Shown one piece after another: positions 11,215 to 23,640 of a stretch of DNA of 64,000 nucleotides. The translations under genes and the position numbers were made by a program. The stretch spans positions 24,601,001 to 24,665,000 of the forward strand of contig OZ005611.1 of NCBI GenBank assembly GCA_963930655.1. The letters are read 5' to 3'. The DNA comes from Myrica gale. Its lineage: Eukaryota > Streptophyta > Magnoliopsida > Fagales > Myricaceae. How positions within the stretch are numbered: the first letter of the stretch is position 1; each line of letters begins with the position of its first letter. Below the pieces are notes generated by a model. The model saw only the letters and a list, made by a program, of their open reading frames with translations, did no database searches and was not told the DNA's origin.

Positions 11215-11892
11215 TTTTTTCAAGGGCAAGAAGGAGACACGACCACTGTTGCTTCACAGGGAGAGAGTGAACTCAACTCACAGCGGTCAGTCGAATACAC
11301 CTTTAAAAAGGTCTATTCTTTGAAGGGGAACTACCAACTTATGAGTCGAGCTCCCTCTCTATCCAGTAGCGGTGTGGGATGTAGACTTTTCGTTTCTTTT
11401 TCTATAGGGGAAAAGAAGAAAGGGAGAGAGACACAACCACTATTGTTTCGCTGGGAGAGAGTGAACTCAACTCACAACGGTCAGTCGAACACTCCTTCAA
11501 AAGGACATATCCTTTGAAGGGGAACTACCAACTTATGAGTCGAGCTCCCTCTCTATCCAGTAGCGGTGTGGAATGGTGACTTTTCGTTTCTTTTTCTAGG
11601 GGGGGAAAGAAGAAAGGGAGAGAGACACAACCACTATTGCTTCGCTGGGAGAGAGTGAACTCAACTCACAGCGGTCAGTCGAACACACCTTCAAAAGGGC
11701 TTATCCTTTGAAGGGGAACTACCAACTTATGAGTCGAGCTCCCTCTCTATCCCGTAGCGGTGTGGGATGGGGACTTTTCGGTTCTTTTTTCTATGGGGGA
11801 AAGAAGAAAGGGAGAGAGACACAACTACTATTGCTTCACTTGGAGAGGCCCTTTTGAAGCTGTGATCGACTGACCGCTGTGAGTTGAGTTCA
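11215..11892 (+). repeat. 194-bp tandem array with inverted closing segment
   Basis: Units start at about 11259, 11453 and 11647 (period 194 both times); a partial tail precedes the first and a truncated fourth starts at about 11841. Each unit holds TGAACTCAACTCACAGCGGT, a small palindrome around TCAAAAGGACATATCCTTTGA, and a GAGTCGAGCTCCCTCTC stretch. The array ends with 11849-11892, which is the reverse complement of the first 45 or so bases of a unit, so the block could fold back. Units have drifted by a few percent. I do not recognise the family. Confidence 0.85.
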
Positions 11893-11896
11893 TTTA

Positions 11897-12074
11897 TATT
11901 TGTGTTTGCATGAAAAATTTTATAAAAAATTTCACCTTTTAATAATAAAATATTATAATACAATCTCTTTCTCATCAAATCATAACTTTTCACTACGAAA
12001 AATATGAAAAATTATCTCTCTCTTTACTTTTTTACTAAACCCAATACAAAAAATTTTAAAACACAAACCCACCC
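11897..12074. mobile_element. Tourist-like MITE, family B (178 bp)
   Basis: TTA on both sides (11894-11896 and 12075-12077). Starts TATTTGTGTTTGCATG and ends ACACAAACCCACCC. It sits immediately beyond the inverted closing segment of the tandem array. Confidence 0.8.
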
Positions 12075-12077
12075 TTA

Positions 12078-13035
12078 GATGGGCATCAGCTTGTACCTTC
12101 TCATTTTGATCCTCTCCTTCTAACCCTTCCTCTTTTTGTTGAGCCTCAATGGTAATCCTCTTTTTGTTGAGTCTCAATGGTAGCACTCTCTTACTAAGGT
12201 TGAAAAACCTACCCCACCACATAACACATTTCTTTATTAGCTACTTGATTGATTCTTTTGATTAAGCACTCTAATTTATAAAAATGTGTTCAGAAACATC
12301 ACGCAACTCTTTCGATAAGTAATTCAGAAGAATCGAACCACTTTAAACCCTTTTGTCCTCATATATCCCCCTCCCTCTCTTGCACTCTTGTTTCACAAAA
12401 TAACAAAAAGCAACTAAGATGGGGTCGCCTGATTAGCCCTAAGAGTGCTTAGAAAGAAAAACATAATGATTAACCCTAAGAGAAAGCTCAATGAGTAGAT
12501 TTGGCCATCTACAATGCATTAAGCAAGATTGTCTACACATGTTGGGTGTTGAGAATGACTTGTGCTGTTTGTGCAGACTGCAGCCCACAATCACGCAAAA
12601 AGCAATGAGAGAAAAAGGTCGAGAAAGAGGCAGCCGAAGCACTGTATTAACTAGGGCTCTGCTTTTTAACCGGTGGGTGATCATATTAATCCTCTGCATA
12701 ATCCCGCAAAACAAAAAAAGAAAACAGCCTTTTCGAGGGATTGCGCTCTTGCACATCAAGACAATGACAAAACACTGATGCTATGTGAGAAAGTGAAGCC
12801 TATTTTGCTTCAATTGCAGGGGGAAATATGATTACCATGTAGGGTTATCTTAAAAGTAGGGTTATCTTAAAAGTAAGTGAAGTAAATTGCCCGGTCTATT
12901 GGGAGCAATAACCTCTTTTGCTTTTTTGACTTTACAGGATTTTGCTTTTTTATGACTTTAAATTGAGAGACATAAACCTAATCTTGGTAACCTTGTTAAT
13001 CGGTTCTTGAGTACTATGTAGTTTCCTAATCTTTT
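12078..13035. other. Spacer with a 17-bp tandem duplication
   Basis: TAGGGTTATCTTAAAAG is doubled at 12840-12873. Overlapping open frames at 12439-12778 exist on both strands but share no domain with any family I know. Confidence 0.5.
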
Positions 13036-13342
13036 GTTATGTTCGTTTTCACACTTTTTTTAGAATTCTAAAGTATATTTACAAATTTACTACCGAACAT
13101 ATTTAGAATTCAAACACAAACACCAATATATTTTACACAATCTCTAACAATTTTTTAATTTTTTATTCAACATAAATTTTCTCTCTCTATACTTTTTCAC
13201 ATAACTCTAATATTTTTTTATTAAACAATTACATCAAAATCATTTATCTCTCAACTTTACACAAACACCAATAAAATACTATTTAACATTAAAATTCACA
13301 AATTCTCTAAAATCCTATATTTTTAATCAACACGAACATAAC
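13036..13342. mobile_element. Probable MITE (about 307 bp)
   Basis: GTTATGTTCGT at the left is the exact inverse of ACGAACATAAC at the right. The interior is AT-rich with ACACAAACACCAATA words repeated. No clear target duplication, so the class is uncertain. Confidence 0.55.
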
Positions 13343-14535
13343 TCATGTTTTCACTTTCCACCATATTGCCACTAAGTGTTGAAGATAAATTGTTAGGTAG
13401 TTTCAACATGATTGTTATGCAAAGATCACTCCCCCACTTCCCTAAAAGTTCATACCATTATTCATAATTTTTTCCTCGTAATCATAATAATTTCTTTAGA
13501 CTAATCATTTGAACACATGCACTCCCTTTTATTTACGCTCGATAATTATCAAAGTTAACTAGATTTTAAAATATTAATACACGTATATTAATATTTTTAG
13601 AGATAAACATAACGTGTGAATTTTAATATAGAATATATTGTATATGAAATTTTGACTACCAACATTAAATAGAGTAGTATTTAACCTTTTGTTTATCTTT
13701 ATAAATTATACCTTGATTTATTAAGATTTATTGTAAATATTAATAAAATGATATACTTAAATGCTTTTAATATAATTTGAATTAATTAATTAATCTGTAA
13801 TTAAGGACATACTATGTTATAACTATTAAAGACAAAATGAGTAACTCAATAAGGATACCGCCCATAATAATAGTTTTTAATAGGAAAAAGTAAAAAAGAA
13901 AAAGAAAAAGTTGATTTGACGATGCATGAGATGGCATATATCCATGACACATGTCATGCCCCTGATAGAGTAGAGTAGAGGTCTAGGACGGCAGACCTGC
14001 GAGTATGTCATATTGGGTAATACGGGTATAACTGGAAAATGCCTTTGTGCAATAATATTTAAAAATATAGAAAAAAAAATTCCCATGCCCCTGCCAAGTG
14101 TAGTAGGAGGTGGGGGAAAAGGGCGACATACTTGACATCGACTGATTTTAGTAGAGAATAAAAACAAATGTATGGGTCATCTCTGACCCTTGACCAGTCC
14201 ATCCGACAGTCATCAATTCCCCGTATTTACTTAATTTATATCTCAGGGAATATTAAATTAATTTTCCTTTCCGCTGCAAAATTTTAATTATTATTTTTCA
14301 AGAGGAAATTTCTAGTCAAAATTTTGCTAGTTGACTTGGCTCAAAAGTCGAAACTAGGGCTGTCAGCTACCCCACTTGCTATTTGAGGGATAGAAGGAAA
14401 GAAATCTTTGCCACTTTTAATTAATACATTTTCAAACATCTAAATTCAAATCAAAAGGGTTTTTTTTTTCTTTTTGGTTTCTTTAGTAACGAGTAAAAAT
14501 TCAACCCATAAATCTATCTTAAATAAACTCACGCG
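13343..14535. other. AT-rich spacer
   Basis: No gene or defined element recognised. Confidence 0.5.
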
Positions 14536-14539
14536 TGAG

Positions 14540-14710
14540 TTTGTTAAACTTTTAGGTAATATTCTCAAAATTTTAAGAATATTTATTTTATTGAGATTTA
14601 TTGAAGTCTGTGAAAAATAAAATATGTATTTAAAAAATTTAAAAATGTTGGAATGTGTTTATTTTGGTGAAAATTTTCATGTCCCGAATTGTTAGAGAAA
14701 CAAACATCAC
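14540..14710. mobile_element. Tourist-like MITE, family A, degenerate copy 3
   Basis: Internal order matches the copies at 1263 and 7233 (TTTATTTTATTGAGATTTATT, then AATGTGTTTATTTTG) and the right end reads AACAAACATCACC. The left end is worn. Limits are approximate. Confidence 0.65.
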
Positions 14711-14807
14711 CATAATTTCAAGATAAGTGTAGTTTTTAAGCCACACAGATTAGATCACACTATTTTTACAAAAGCAAATTCTTTGATATCAAGTCTTGAT
14801 CGACTAA

Positions 14808-14986
14808 TGTGCGTTTGCATGAAAAATTTTACAAAAATTTTCACCCTCTCACAATAAAATAATATAATATAATCTCTCTCTCTCCCATCAAATCATAACT
14901 TTTCACTACAAAAATATAAAAAATTACCTCTCTCTTCACTTTTTCACTAAACCCAATATAAAAAATTTTACAACACAAACTCACCC
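14808..14986. mobile_element. Tourist-like MITE, family B (179 bp)
   Basis: TAA on both sides (14805-14807, 14987-14989). Starts TGTGCGTTTGCATGAAAAAT and ends ACACAAACTCACCC. About nine tenths alike by eye to the copy at 11897. Confidence 0.8.
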
Positions 14987-15277
14987 TAAATTAAACCCTT
15001 AGTCCCTTAACTTCTCTATAGGATGTTTATCTAATTCATGATTTTGTAATTAAATTGATTGAATTTTAATGGGAAGCTTTACAAAAACATATAATTGACT
15101 AAATTTGCATGGTAGGTGTTAATTACTTGGCCATGACAAAGTAGGATTTTTTTTCCTTATTAATGTTTTGGGTCGGATTTAAATAAAATATAGTTTTTAG
15201 AATGTTAAATAATTTAATGTTAGGAAAGTCCTAACTTACCAGCATTATCTAGAGAATCTATCGGATTAGGCCTCTTT

Positions 15278-16269
15278 TACAGGCGGAACCAGCCAGGGGC
15301 AGTGGGGGGCCACCGCTCCGGTTGGTTCCTCCAAACAGAAATTTTTTGGCCACCGCCCCGGTTGGTTCCTCCAAACAGAAATTTTTTTTTCTATGGGTTT
15401 TTCCTGACCAACCCCAACCCGCCCCCTTGCAATTTTTTCCCTATCTATGGGTGTACAAGACACAAAAAGATGGAAAATAAATGAAGAGAGAAATTTGCTG
15501 AAACTTAAAAGCTTCTTCTCTAGGGACAGATCATGTTTCTTGTCTTGGGCTTCTAGAGATAGAAATGTTTTTTTCTCATTCTATACCTCAATGGGCTGTA
15601 GCTAGTAATCTTTTCGGTTCAGTTGAAATTTTGACTATCCCCACACATATGTTAGTGCATGTGGGGCTGGATTTCTAGTTTTAGTTAATGTTGTCAAGGA
15701 AAAAATAAAGTTTGTCTTGAAGATGAGTCGGTAATAAATGTGGATAGAGTGCTTTTGGTTAATGATTTATGAAATTTGTGAATAATTAGTGCTTGAATAA
15801 TAATTGTGAATTCGTTAATTTTTAGATTGAATTAGTTGATGATTTTTGTTTTGTTTAGAGAATGTATAAGTTTCTGATAAAAAAATTTCAGCTAATGTGC
15901 AGCCGTCTAATACTCCTAACGTGTTTATTATTTATATTTTGTGTAATCTCAATTACTAATTTCAATTATTAATGTGAATTCGAAACAATTTATCTCATTC
16001 AAATTTCACATTGAATTTTTGATAAAACTATTGAAAACGAAGTAATTTTGTAACATTTTCAAAAGATACAAACTTATAGGATCCACTTGTCACCTCTCAA
16101 TCTTAGCATATATACGGTATGTGTATTTCAAAAAATCTAACATTTTTAATCCTAAATTTTTGATATTTTAACTCTAAGACACTTTTTACATTAGTTAGGA
16201 AAATAATTTTTTTTTATCATTTCGTCTTAAAAATCGCCTCCCATGTAGTTAGGTCCGGTTCCGCCACTG
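15278..16269. mobile_element. hAT-like non-autonomous element, CAGTGGCGGA family, copy 1 (992 bp)
   Basis: Flanked by an exact 8-bp duplication GCCTCTTT (15270-15277 and 16270-16277). Left end TACAGGCGGAACCAGCC; right end GGTTCCGCCACTG. Just inside the left end a 40-bp segment (GGCCACCGCTCCGGTTGGTT...) is tandemly doubled at about 15309-15388. The last 130 bp resemble the right end of the element at 30521-32083. No transposase frame; the interior is AT-rich. Confidence 0.85.
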
Positions 16270-16277
16270 GCCTCTTT

Positions 16278-17531
16278 AATGGTTAACTATTGAGTTCTCT
16301 AAATTTGACTTGAACTATTGTTTGTATTAATTTAGGTAAATTTCTAAAGATTTTCTGATGTAAATGATACCCATAACGAGCTCCTTTTTATATATACGTA
16401 TCTGATTTTTTTTATATAACCGAAATAAAAATAGACATAAAATATTACAAAATCTAATTCCTTAAATATTTATTTATATGTAGATTCGAACATGAGAAAT
16501 TATAGCATGATTTAAGCACTAAAACGACATCCACAGTCAAGTTTAGTTGGCAACGTAAGGATTACGGAGAGATAATCTTTTTTGGTAAAGTTTACAGGGA
16601 CAAGAAAATAATTGAGATAATAAAAAATCAAAAGAAAAAGAAAATAAGTGAGGGAGAGAGGAGAGAGAGCACACGGACACACCCTACTCTCCAAATCTCG
16701 TTACTCGGGCCATCCATTCACGAATATCGAGGAAGTTAATCTTCTTTCCTGTTTTACCCCTGCTTCTTATATTTCTTTATTAATAATTAGCATATTATTC
16801 ACAACCGAAGTTATTATTTTATCTGCATTTTCTTTTTCTCTGCACTGCTTCTCTGCTTCCTCCAGAGCGAGCGCGAGCGCGAGCGCGAGAGCGAGAGAGA
16901 GGGAAGGAGGGTGGCAATGGTCTAGAAAGATCCAAATTTCAATGGATGCTTCGATCTACGCCCTCCTCTGCTTCAAAGAAATCTGTTAGAGATGAAACGC
17001 TTGTAAGCCAAATTTTATGAAAATTTCAGAAAGGAAATCGGATTCGTATTTTTTTTTCCCGAAACCTCTTTTTGTGTACAAGCACATGTTTTTCCTGATT
17101 CATCTCTTCAAGTGTAATCATAAGGTCTTCAAATTCCGGTAATGAATTTTCTATTGTAGGTGCTGAGAAGTGTGTTGGGTTATTAATTTGCTGCAAAATT
17201 CTGGATTCCAATGAAGTTTGGTTTTCTATGTGGATTTGTAAAGGTCTTGCTTGTGTATTAAATTTTGTATTTTAATTTGTGGCAGACCAGGTTCAATGGG
17301 TGTGTACTGCGATCCATGTTGGATCTCTTGGTTTTTATTTTATTGTTATTGTAAGTCTACATAATACTTCTTTTACACTACTACTAATGCTGGTTTTTGT
17401 GTTTTCTTTTTTATGTTCGTTTTTTTTTGAAGGGGTTGCTTCTTTGGAGCGAATTTAAGATCGGGACATTACCTAGGGCTTAAAAAGCTGGTCTCTGGAG
17501 GTGAGGTTTCATGGGTTGAACTCGAAGGATA
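16278..17531 (+). promoter_or_regulatory. Promoter and 5' leader region of the WD40 gene
   Basis: AT-rich to about 16640, then a purine-rich stretch and a GA/GC simple repeat (GAGCGAGCGCGAGCGCGAGC type) at 16866-16911, typical of plant 5' leaders. GTAAGTC near 17351 and pyrimidine tracts before 17430-17530 allow a leader intron, but I cannot fix its ends. Confidence 0.45.
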
Positions 17532-20500
17532 ATGGGTAGTTTAAGTGAGGATGAAGAACTTCGATTTTTCGATGCTCAAGAGGATATTGCATCGGCATCA
17601 GATGCAAATTCTGATTGCATTGAGATATCCGATTCTAGTTCTCGGTTTGATATGCTGATGGATGTTTTCCCGTATGATATATGGGCTCAGAGCCCTGGAA
17701 GTGTAAGCGAGCGCCGGAGTAAGTTTTTGGATTGGACGGGGTTGAGTTTAGACCGCATTGCATGCGCAGATGCGTGGAGTGATGTACCGGACCAATTGGT
17801 TGATAGAATTGGAGAGAATAGTGGGGCTCCGTTCATGACCTCGACTTTCAAAGATGAGTTTTGTTCGAGTCGGTCTTCGATGACTTGTTGCTCTGAAGAT
17901 GATACAAGTTCTTCTGAACAGTTCGGTCCAAAGGAGAACCTTAAATGCAGAGACGGGAATGCTGGTGCAGAAGTGAGTTCGGACCAGGCAGTAAGGGCTG
18001 AAGGCTCTGAGAACACTTCTGGATCATCCCCTTCATTCCAACAATCGAGACAGAGGGAAGCTGACGAGACAAACAACTTGGTGGGTTCGATGAAGAGAAC
18101 TAAGAAGAGCTGGTTGAACAGATTACGTTCGATGGCGTGCGTTGTTTATAATCAAGGGGAAGCTGATCAACTAAGACCCGATAAGGATGATGCAATTATA
18201 CGGTCTAGGGTTCAGAGAGTCAAGGTTCGCCAATGCCGGAAGCAACTGAAAGAACTTTCAGCTCTTTATGTGGGACAGGATATCCAAGCCCATGATGGTC
18301 CAATTTTGACAATGAAATTTAGTCCTGATGGACAGTACCTTGCAAGCGCAGGGGAAGATAAGATTGTACGATTGTGGCAGGTGGTGGAGGATGAGAGATC
18401 TAATGAGCTCGACATTCCTGAAATAGACCCATCCTGCATATATTTCACCGTAAATCATCTATCTGACTTGAAACCCCTCGTTGGTGATAGAGAAAAAATG
18501 AGTAAACTGAAGAGCCTGAGGAAAACTTCAGACTCAGCATGTGTGATCTTTCCCCCTGAAGTCTTCCGGATACTGGAGAAACCTTTACATGAGTTCCAGG
18601 GACACAATGGCGAGATCTTGGATCTCTCATGGTCAAATAGTAATGTAAGTGATTATGATGCCTGTTCAATTTTGGTGGAAAAAAGTGTTATCAGTTTTCA
18701 CTGGAAATGATTTTTGTTCTATTGCAGCATCTACTCTCTTCATCAATAGACAAAACTGTTCGTCTATGGTCAGTGGGATCTGACCATTGCCTCAAAGTGT
18801 TTTCACACAGTAATTATGGTGCGCTCCTCGATGTTTCCTTTGATTCATCTTAAAACCGATTTGGTTTATTAAGGAATTGGCAAGGGTTGAATAAATATTG
18901 GGGGCAATTTCCTGATGCAGTGTCATGTTATTTTGGTTTTCGTTCTGGCCATATGTTTATTTTGGAGTTAAGCACTATTCTAAACGTGATTTCTTTTGTT
19001 TCGATGCAGTGACTAGCGTTCAGTTTAACCCTGTTGATGATAATTACTTCATCAGTGGTTCAATAGATGGTAAAGTACGCATCTGGGATATTCCCGGGCA
19101 TCAAGTTCTTGATTGGACTGACATAAGAGAGATTGTCACTGCAGTGTGTTATCGCCCCGATGGGCAGGTTTGGTTATTTTCATGTCCCCATTTCTTGTGG
19201 AAAGCGTGATCAATAGCAACTGATCTTTTATTAAGAATGTTTTCCTTTCTACTCCAGGGGTGCATTGTTGGCTCTATGACTGGCATTTGCCGCTTTTACA
19301 ATATATCAGGTATCCTACTTAATGAGTACTTTCATGCTCCTCTTTTTGTATTGCTTCCTCTGTGGATGAGTTGCAGATGTTACTTAGAAATAATCCTTTG
19401 GATGAAACTGACAAGTTGTATAATAATATATCTGTATGCTGGCATTCTGATTTGTGATTATAATTGGGTGATGCTATATTAGGACTTGCTTGTATAATAT
19501 CGTGCACTGGTATCCTACACATGCTTGGTTTGTTATTCCAACGACCTGAATGAATTGAATACAAACAATATTGGTAGTTTTTTAGTTTCCAACAGGTCTT
19601 TGTCTTATGAAGGTGTGAATATTGCATTGATGATAAGGGCTGGAGTTTCCAACTATAGAAAATTGGAGCTGTTTTTAGAACCTCCAATTGAGAAGGTTTT
19701 GTGACTTCTGTAGCAGACTAAAATAGAAGAAAGTAATCAGGTATGCATGTGGATTACACTGAGTAGGGTAGACAAGATACTTCTCGAAAGCGTGAATATG
19801 GTCTTTGCTGTCAACAGCGTCAATAGGAAGCCTAGGATTGTGGTGGTAGTCGCTTAGATAAACTAAGCTGGTTAAGAAGTAGCTTATGTGAAGTACATGA
19901 TTCTAGCAAAAGTTAGTCGTAGCCTCAGTGATATGCTTACTTGGCATTGGTTGAAAATGTTGAGTCTGAGGTAGTTCAGGAACTGTTATTCATATTTGTT
20001 TGTTACTTTTTGTGACCTGCATTTTAGAAGCCTACTTTTGAGAAGGTAGCATTAGGGTCTATATGTTCCAATCTGGTCTTATTTGTCTTCCACTGAAAAG
20101 GCTATGGCTGACATGGGCTTGATAATTATGTAATGGGAGTGATCTCAACTTAATAAGATCAGGTATATGGGCTCTATTAACCAATTTGTTCTCTGCTTAC
20201 TTGGATCAGATAATCATTTGCAATCGGATGCCCAAGTATGCTTGCAAAGTAAAAAAAAATCAGTGTGCAAAAGGATAATTGGTTTCCAGGTAGTTATTAC
20301 TTGCATTGTTCTTGGTTTGCTCCTCTGGTCCTTTCTTTTATTTGTCTTTTATAAATCATTTCATTTGGAAGACACAGTGGTCCCTCATTACATCTTATTT
20401 CCTTCAGTTTTTTCCACAAGACTCGAGCAAAATCATGGTCACATGTGCTGATTCTCAAGTCCGAATTCTTCATGGGCTTAACGTGATTGGCAAATACAAG

Positions 20501-21383
20501 GGTATGTTCTTTGTCCTTTGAGCTGCTTCCCCTAAATTAATCTTTATAATAGATTTTCTTGGTTTCCAAAACTGAGGCCCTTTACCGGCAGTTATTGCCG
20601 ACTATAGCTTGTGCAACAGTTATTTGCTTTTTAATTAATAGGATGAGAATCCTATCTTGTGATCGAAGCGAATTCGTGTTGGGTAATGTAGATGACCATA
20701 TAAATTGGTTGTGTCAGGACTGTGTTATCAACTTGCTATTTCTAGTGATGTGTTCATAAACTCTGATCTCAAATGAGGGCTTTCTGATATTTTTCTCCCC
20801 TCCCTCAATATAGTCTTAGTCCTAAAGTTTTTCTCCTTTCTCTTTAGGCCTTCGTAAGGTTCCCTGCTTTACGTCTGCGGCTTTCACTTCAGATGGGAAA
20901 CACATTGTTTCGGCTTGTGAGGATTCCAATGTATATTTATGGAATTGCAGCAGTCAAGAAGATGCTGCTCTCCCCCGGGTCGAGAATACTAGGTCTTATG
21001 AACGCTTTTCCACCAATGTGTCAGTTGCAATACCTTGGTGTGGTCTGAAATGTGGGAACACAGTGAATGGAAGGCGATTTCCAGTCTTGCGTGAGAATAT
21101 GGCAGAAACTCTACCTTTTTCTTCGCCTTCTAGTTTTTATCTGAGCCAAGAATACCTCTTAGAGTCATTTCCAAAGGGATCTGCAACTTGGCCAGAGGAG
21201 AAACTTCCTACTTCAAGGCCAATGGTCAAGTCACCTACAATGCATAAGTCTCAATACAAGTTTCTGAAAACTTCTTGCCAGAAAACATCCAGTTCTCATG
21301 CATGGGGTATGGTTATTGTGACTGCTGGCTGGGATGGACGGATAAAGTCATTCCACAACTATGGGTTACCAATACCCCTTTGA
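17532..21383 (+). CDS. WD40 repeat protein, WDR44-like
   Basis: Seven exons: 17532-18644, 18728-18818, 19010-19167, 19258-19309, 20210-20289, 20408-20501 and 20848-21383, total 707 aa. The N-terminal 200 residues are acidic and serine-rich (start [16 protein letters not shown], a family signature), followed by a basic MACVVYNQ linker and then WD repeats: [16 protein letters not shown] and GEDKIVRLW near 248-285, then [28 protein letters not shown] and finally [15 protein letters not shown] near the C-terminus. Plant members are poorly studied; animal WDR44 binds Rab11 in membrane recycling, and I only infer a scaffold role here. The next gene downstream is TL17, the same order I recall for At5g53500-At5g53490. 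Confidence 0.93.
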
Positions 21384-23631
21384 AGTTCTAGCAGTTTGGC
21401 CGAGGTTTTCCAAAGAATGAGAATTTTGATGCCTTTGGCTTGGTGTTTAAAAGGTTTAGTTCAATGTGAAGTCACTAAACCTGTTGTGATAGCTTTGGCT
21501 GACTACCACACGACGAAAATCTGATGTTGGGAAAGTCAACAAGTGATTTTATTTTTGGCAGCATCAACCGCCAGAACAGGTTGTTGTTTGAACATTTAGT
21601 AGCCATGTGCAGTGTGGAGGATCATGACCAGTCTTGGTTTTTCAGTTGGCTCCTTACCACATATCAGGTTATGATAGTGGATCTAGTTAATGACACATGG
21701 CATCAGTTGCCTGGGAATCAGCCGGTGGCCAAGTTTGGCTTATCCAGATGCTTTGCTCAATTTCGCAACCTGATTTGTTAATCTAAAAGGTTTTGTCTGC
21801 TTGACCCAGAAAAGAGGTGTAAAGTCATGTGTTAGGAGGTGCCAATTTGAGATGTTATCCATGTATAATGCAGTGGGGCCTTGTATAACCATTTTCGTTT
21901 GTTCTTTAAATGGAAGAGGTATCTAAGAGCTGGTGGCTGGAATTCATTCCGGACAAAATGGTGGGGACCTTTGCCATGGTAATGTCTTGGCTGCTCTGAA
22001 TGATTGGATACCTGTCTGCCATTTCCAATGGTCTTATTGTAGGGCCAGTCCTAACTGGGGTCGGAGGTGGGATTACGTGGCTGACCATTTTCCACAGTAT
22101 GGATTCCTTTGTGCAGGCAGTGACTAAAGGCAATTTGTTGACACTGGTTACTGAGAACATCTGTACTCTTCACTTCACTGCTGGAATAGCGATTGCTTCT
22201 TTTCTTTTGCTAACCGTACCCTCAGATGTTACTGCCAACTTTAAGTCTAACATCACCTGGATTAGCCTGAGTTACCAGTGGCACGCATTAGCTCGATAGA
22301 AGTGCCTTGGGAGTTACTCATTTATGCAACTATAATCACCTTCTGTAAATACAAATTTTTGGGTAGTTCTTTTAAGTGTTTAAACATGTACGAGCATGGT
22401 TAAAAGTAATAAGAGGAAAAAGTGAAGATGGGTTTTGCCTCTTTATTGCTTGTTTAGTGAATGATGCTCTCTTTCAATTTGGCAGTTTGGGTTCCCTATT
22501 TCTGGCTAAAAACATTCAATGTGGTTGGAGGATCTATCCTGAGCTTATCACAGTCTTCTCTCCAGTAGTGTCTTATGCTTGCAAATAATTTGCAATCATT
22601 GTCAGGTTACCTGGTTAGGTACTGCAGAGAACGTGATTAACCTTGGCTATATTGGCAGTCGAGTAATGGGTGCCTCAATTATTTGAGAAACTTTGCATCC
22701 ATATGGCATTTTTGTTTCAGTCTTCCAAAAAGTCTGCAGAAACTAAAAATAGGAAGCTGATGGTGATATGATACCTGACAATTGAATTCCGAAAGGTATA
22801 ATATAAAGATCATGAGCTCAGAATCTGGTTTATGATCTTTCCATAGATGATCACCACTAAGAACATGAGTTTAGATGGCATGGAGCTTTTAGAGCAGTTA
22901 AGTAGGTTAGAGAAACTTTAAAATGCTGTATTACAGAAATGGTGATGGGGGACCTGAAGGAATGAATCTACAATATTGCAGTCACAAAGCAGGAAGGAAG
23001 TTGATTGCGTGAAAAGCAAAAGAAAGTGAATAATTACTTTGATAGAGACTGGCGAGGTGCAGGTAACATGAAAAGAGCCAAATAATGAAACATTTACAGG
23101 CACAGAGGTACCGCAATTAGGAGACAAGGAGAGCAAGAATGTATGATTAGGTTCTAAAGAACAAATATCAGTGTCTTAGTCTTAGCCGTAAGCCTACTTA
23201 AACCTGCTTTTCTTTTCTTTCTTTTCTGTCTATGCCTTCCAAATTATCGAACTCTTGTACATGGAGAAGAACATTTCGTGCAAAGATATCAAATCATATA
23301 AAATTGTGTGCGTGTACGAGAAGCAGGACAAGAACACAAGTTCTCGTCAGCTTGAGAAAGTTTTGTCATGAGATCCAAATGCAAATCGCTGACAAAGATC
23401 GTATGAGTGAGCCTTGTCTGTCCTCTCTCTAGCTCATGTTTGTGGTAGATAAGATCCTATTCAAGAACCTAAGCCCATTGTTTAAGAAACGCTTATAATT
23501 TATTACTCTTTGACCAACAAGTCTTCCCAAGTTTTGAGGAACAAGAAAATACAAAAAGATTGTTTTGTGTAGACTCGTCCAGTGCATGCACAATAATTTA
23601 ATAGAACATTTGTAAATCATAGATGGTGAAA
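21384..23631. other. WD40 gene 3' region and spacer
   Basis: The first few hundred bases are probably 3' UTR. The stretch 21900-22300 has open frames on both strands but no domain I recognise. No repeat with defined ends seen. Confidence 0.45.
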
Positions 23632-23640
23632 TTATTATTA

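Noticed and set aside
11215-11892. CRISPR-like regular repeats
   Set aside because: Units of 194 bp without distinct spacers in a plant nuclear genome; this is a tandem repeat.
17687-18076. Antisense 129-codon frame in the WD40 first exon
   Set aside because: Lies opposite a conserved coding exon and has no domain.
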